52,728 bases of DNA, from assembly GCA_016207905.1 (NCBI GenBank), contig JACQZC010000001.1, forward strand, positions 1-52,728. The letters run 5' to 3'. Origin of the DNA: Nitrospirota bacterium (GTDB taxonomy: Bacteria > Nitrospirota > Thermodesulfovibrionia > Thermodesulfovibrionales > JdFR-86). The notes below the pieces were generated by a model. The model had not been told where the DNA came from. It made no database searches and was given only the letters and a program-made list of their open reading frames with translations. Made by a program: the position numbers and the translations under genes. Shown in pieces: positions 50,272 through 52,728 of the stretch. Numbering within the stretch: the stretch's first letter is position 1; each line of letters opens with the position of its first letter.

Positions 50272-50694
50272 ATGGCAAATGTAATTTACAATTCATTCAA
50301 GAAAAAGATAGCGGATGGTAACATTGACCTTGACACAGACACAATCAAGGTCTTACTCGTAACCTCTGCTTATGTGCCTGACCAGGACCTTCACGATTTC
50401 AAAGACGATGTAACGAATGAAATCACAGGCACAGGTTACACAGCAGGAGGACAGGCATTGGCAAATAAGACCGTTACTCAGGACAACACAAATAATAAGG
50501 CAGTATTCGATGCAGATGATGTTGTCTGGGCAAGCTCATCTTTAACAGCGAGAGGGGCTGTGATTTACAAAGACACTGGCACTGCCGGAACATCACCCTT
50601 GATTGCCTATATCGATTTTTCTGCGGATAAAACATCCTCAAATGGAAACTTCACGATTCAATGGAATGCATCGGGAATTCTAAGCCTTAGCTAA
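50272..50694 (+). CDS. Phage structural protein, common tail or capsid type
   Basis: 140 residues, AAAAGGAGAT upstream. Pattern seen widely in phages: YNSFKKKIADGNIDLDTDTI, KVLLVTSAYVPDQDLHDFKD, NEITGTGYTAGGQALANKTV, GAVIYKDTGTAGTSPLIAYI, FSADKTSSNGNFTIQWNASG. Function not settled; a minor tail or decoration protein is probable. Confidence 0.78.
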   Translation: MANVIYNSFKKKIADGNIDLDTDTIKVLLVTSAYVPDQDLHDFKDDVTNEITGTGYTAGGQALANKTVTQDNTNNKAVFDADDVVWASSSLTARGAVIYKDTGTAGTSPLIAYIDFSADKTSSNGNFTIQWNASGILSLS

Positions 50695-50705
50695 GGACAG
50701 AGAGG

Positions 50706-50784
50706 GTCATTCCCGCTTGTCCCTCTGTCATGCCGACTTGTTCGGCATCTTTCTTCGGAAGGATTCCCGACAAGCGGGAATGAC
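50706..50784. repeat. A-type repeat
   Basis: GTCATTCCCGCTTGTCCCTC, TGTCATGCCGACTTGTTCGG, then AAGGATTCCCGACAAGCGGG, AATGAC. Complete copy between structural genes. Confidence 0.9.
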
Positions 50785-50812
50785 ATAGAAATGACAGAAA
50801 AAAGGAGGCAAT

Positions 50813-51340
50813 ATGAAAGTCAAACATGCATTTCAGAGTGGCTTAACAGATGGCAGTGATACTGCTGTAGTTAGGCCCTCTAATTGGAATGCAGACCATG
50901 CGATTACATTCAGAGGGGCGCTTGTTGGCAAGTCAGGCAATGTAAGCTTACCTGCAAGTGCATGGAGCACAATAGCCTATGACACAGAGGTATATGATAC
51001 AGACAATATTCATGACAATGCTACAAACAATTCAAGGCTTACGGTTCCCTCTGGAGTTACGAAAGTAAGATTAACCTCTGTAGGTGCATTTACCGCAACG
51101 GGCTTTACTTTTGCATGTCGCCTAATTAAAAATGGCACTACGGTTATCTGTTGCAGTTTAACAGATGCACCAGTAGCCCCCGGTGGAGAAGGGCCACCAT
51201 ATTCTCTTGTATCACCTGTAATAGAAGTAGCCGCAGGAGATTATTTCGAGTTTCAACTTAATATGAATAATGCAAGAGACCTTGCGGCAACCTCATCGGT
51301 TCATGGTCCAACACAGTTTGGAATGGAGATAATAAATTAA
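50813..51340 (+). CDS. Tail fibre or receptor-binding-type protein
   Basis: 175 residues, AAAAGGAGG upstream. MKVKHAFQSGLTDGSDTAVV, RPSNWNADHAITFRG at the start, typical of phage structural linkers. The rest is a beta-jelly-roll like C1q domain: TNNSRLTVPSGVTKVRLTSV, EVAAGDYFEFQLNMNN. A receptor-binding head is likely. Confidence 0.72.
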   Translation: MKVKHAFQSGLTDGSDTAVVRPSNWNADHAITFRGALVGKSGNVSLPASAWSTIAYDTEVYDTDNIHDNATNNSRLTVPSGVTKVRLTSVGAFTATGFTFACRLIKNGTTVICCSLTDAPVAPGGEGPPYSLVSPVIEVAAGDYFEFQLNMNNARDLAATSSVHGPTQFGMEIIN

Positions 51341-51348
51341 CTTTAACT

Positions 51349-51407
51349 GTCATGCCGACTTGTTCGGCATCTTTCTGAAGAAGGATTCCCGACAAGCGGG
51401 AATGACA
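51349..51407. repeat. A-type repeat, short form
   Basis: TGTCATGCCGACTTGTTCGG, then GAAGAAGGATTCCCGACAAG, CGGGAATGAC. One hairpin pair only. Confidence 0.9.
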
Positions 51408-51423
51408 GGTAAGGAGAGTTAAG

Positions 51424-52728
51424 GTGGCATTTCAGCCAAGTGCATTTCAAAACAATGCTTTTCAGGTAAGCACGAATATAACGATTCTGCCTGATGTGCT
51501 TGTCCTTATATCTGCAAGCCATGACCCTACAATCTGCCTCGATGTTGTCCTAACACCCTCTGTTCAGGCGCTCACGCTTGAGCAGTACTCTCCATTTGTT
51601 ATTGCAGGCGTCTCTGAAACTATAATACCTGCTTCATCGAATATCTTGATTGAGCTTTATGGGGTAACAGTTCCTCAGAATGAGGCACGCATAATTCCTG
51701 AGACCTTGAGCCTCGTGTTTAATGAGCAGTCTCCTGATGTCCTCTCGGACAATATACTCACACCAGAGGCACTTAGCATCTTACTCGATATTTATCAGAC
51801 ATCGGTCCTGACAGAGATAAAAATAACCCCTGAAACCGAGAATATTTTAATCCTTCTTCATGCACCTTTTATTAAAATAACCAATGTTGAAGAAATCAAG
51901 CAAAAGCCCTACCTTAAGCCCATCTATCTAATTGAGATTACACTCAAAAACAATGGTCCCACTCTTTATCTTTCGGACAGAAACATTCAAGTTAGCTCCC
52001 TACTCTACGAAGACTATCTAAGTAGTCTTTCAGGCATAGAGGATGAACTCAGGCGTGCTGATTCAGGGGCTTTGAATTCAGATATCACGTTAGATTTTAA
52101 AAACGACAAGTGGCGAGCTTATACCTATCTCATAGAGGCAGGAGACACTTATCCATTTGAGGGTGCAGAGTGTGTGATCAAAGAGACATATCTCGATGCA
52201 GGCAATAACCCCATTGGCATAGAGACTGTGTTTAAGGGAGTCTTAGATGAGCCATATGACATAGACCTCATGTCCTTTAAGGCAAAGGCATCGAGCATGC
52301 TCTATGCAAAAGACAGATTGTGGAAGCAGGATGTGATTGACACAATCACTTATCCAAATGCCTATGAGGATGTTGGAAGATACGAGCCAATCGTTTATGG
52401 GAAAGACATTCGCATCCCAGCCCTTCGTATAGACTGGGGGGCAAAGACAACACTTAAGGTAGATATTAGTTCGGATGCAGTAAGCCTCGAGCTATCCGAT
52501 GGAAGTAGATTTCCCGCATCAGGCAGTATATGGGTCGATGGCGAAAAAATGGGCTATGTTTCTAAATCGGGAAATGTTTTAAATAACCTTCTAAGAGAGC
52601 AGGCAGGTGGCACACCCAAAACCTCTCATAGGGCTGGTGCAGAGGCATGGGAACATAAGACACAGTATGACAGTATTTTAGCTGGACATGAGCTTCACAG
52701 TGTTGGAGACATCTATGCAGAGATAGGC
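51424..52728 (+). CDS. Large phage tail protein (hub or fibre), cut by the window edge
   Basis: 435 codons open to the right edge, no stop seen. GTG start with AAGGAG 7 nt upstream. N-terminal part has many repeated short beta segments such as ILPDVLVLISAS and TPEALSILLDIYQTS, which look like Ig-like repeats; after about residue 150 (KPYLKPIYLIEITLKNNGPT) it becomes a phage tail hub-like beta domain (RNIQVSSLLYEDYLSSLSGI, PIVYGKDIRIPALRIDWGAK, RAGAEAWEHKTQY). This is probably the central tail hub or tip protein that follows distal tail genes. Confidence 0.68.
   Translation, partial: MAFQPSAFQNNAFQVSTNITILPDVLVLISASHDPTICLDVVLTPSVQALTLEQYSPFVIAGVSETIIPASSNILIELYGVTVPQNEARIIPETLSLVFNEQSPDVLSDNILTPEALSILLDIYQTSVLTEIKITPETENILILLHAPFIKITNVEEIKQKPYLKPIYLIEITLKNNGPTLYLSDRNIQVSSLLYEDYLSSLSGIEDELRRADSGALNSDITLDFKNDKWRAYTYLIEAGDTYPFEGAECVIKETYLDAGNNPIGIETVFKGVLDEPYDIDLMSFKAKASSMLYAKDRLWKQDVIDTITYPNAYEDVGRYEPIVYGKDIRIPALRIDWGAKTTLKVDISSDAVSLELSDGSRFPASGSIWVDGEKMGYVSKSGNVLNNLLREQAGGTPKTSHRAGAEAWEHKTQYDSILAGHELHSVGDIYAEIG

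Overview
The window is a 52.7-kb piece of a bacterial chromosome, probably an anaerobic, selenium-using member of the Nitrospirota (Thermodesulfovibrionia-like). This assignment is inferred from gene style: class I two-subunit Fe-S fumarase, an AcsE-like pterin methyltransferase domain, ferritin-like proteins, two UGA-decoded selenoproteins and moderate GC. It is not proven by a marker gene.

Region 1 (1-24.7 kb) is ordinary chromosome. It holds the grpE(end)-dnaK-dnaJ heat-shock operon, a DUF4388 protein, rsmE, a universal stress protein, an NDUFA9-like SDR, fumarase beta/alpha, a ferritin-like protein, an AcsE-like protein and truB. A complete pilMNOPQ type IV pilus operon follows, then glgC-malQ, a DsbC-like thiol isomerase, an OppB/OppC permease pair, pyrE, a ThiI/MnmA-like PP-loop enzyme, a YfcE-type phosphoesterase and an acyl-CoA synthetase gene that carries an internal deletion with frameshift. 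The DsbC-like protein reads through an in-frame UGA (motif U-P-A-C), and just beyond the synthetase an IscA/HesB-like protein does the same (motif G-G-U-S-P-S). Each UGA is followed at selenocysteine-insertion (SECIS) distance by a perfect stem-loop with a GG-containing apical loop. Several genes here have a -10 box only 5-7 nt before the ATG and no Shine-Dalgarno sequence, so leaderless transcripts look common.

Region 2 (24.7-30.5 kb) is a mixed, partly decayed segment: the HesB-like selenoprotein, a Fic-protein remnant with nearby palindromes, an arsenate reductase, two hicA remnants forming an exact 141-bp direct repeat around two unknown genes, a MerR regulator whose tail runs into a truncated HicB-like segment, a PAP2 phosphatase, a YacP/NYN ribonuclease that seems to start at AUC, and a YkgJ-type Cys-cluster protein. 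It ends in seven copies of a 14-bp tandem repeat.

Region 3 (30.5 kb to the right edge) is a Mu-like prophage late region. In order it has a small Cys protein, a short tape-measure-like protein, a Mor-family activator, a DUF5678/retropepsin-SEC-C pair, a second small Cys protein, an M15 endolysin, holin-like proteins, Mu gp26/27/28/29-like DNA packaging and portal proteins, gpG, gpI with a nested scaffold start, a decoration protein, gpT major head, gp36 and gp37. It then switches to a long non-contractile-type tail: tube protein, chaperones, tape measure, distal tail and hub or fibre proteins. No transposase, repressor or sheath gene is visible. The phage genes are interrupted, between and inside genes, by two or three families of short palindromic repeats that I do not see in the left 30 kb. 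This suggests an old, possibly domesticated element, although nearly all its structural frames remain open.
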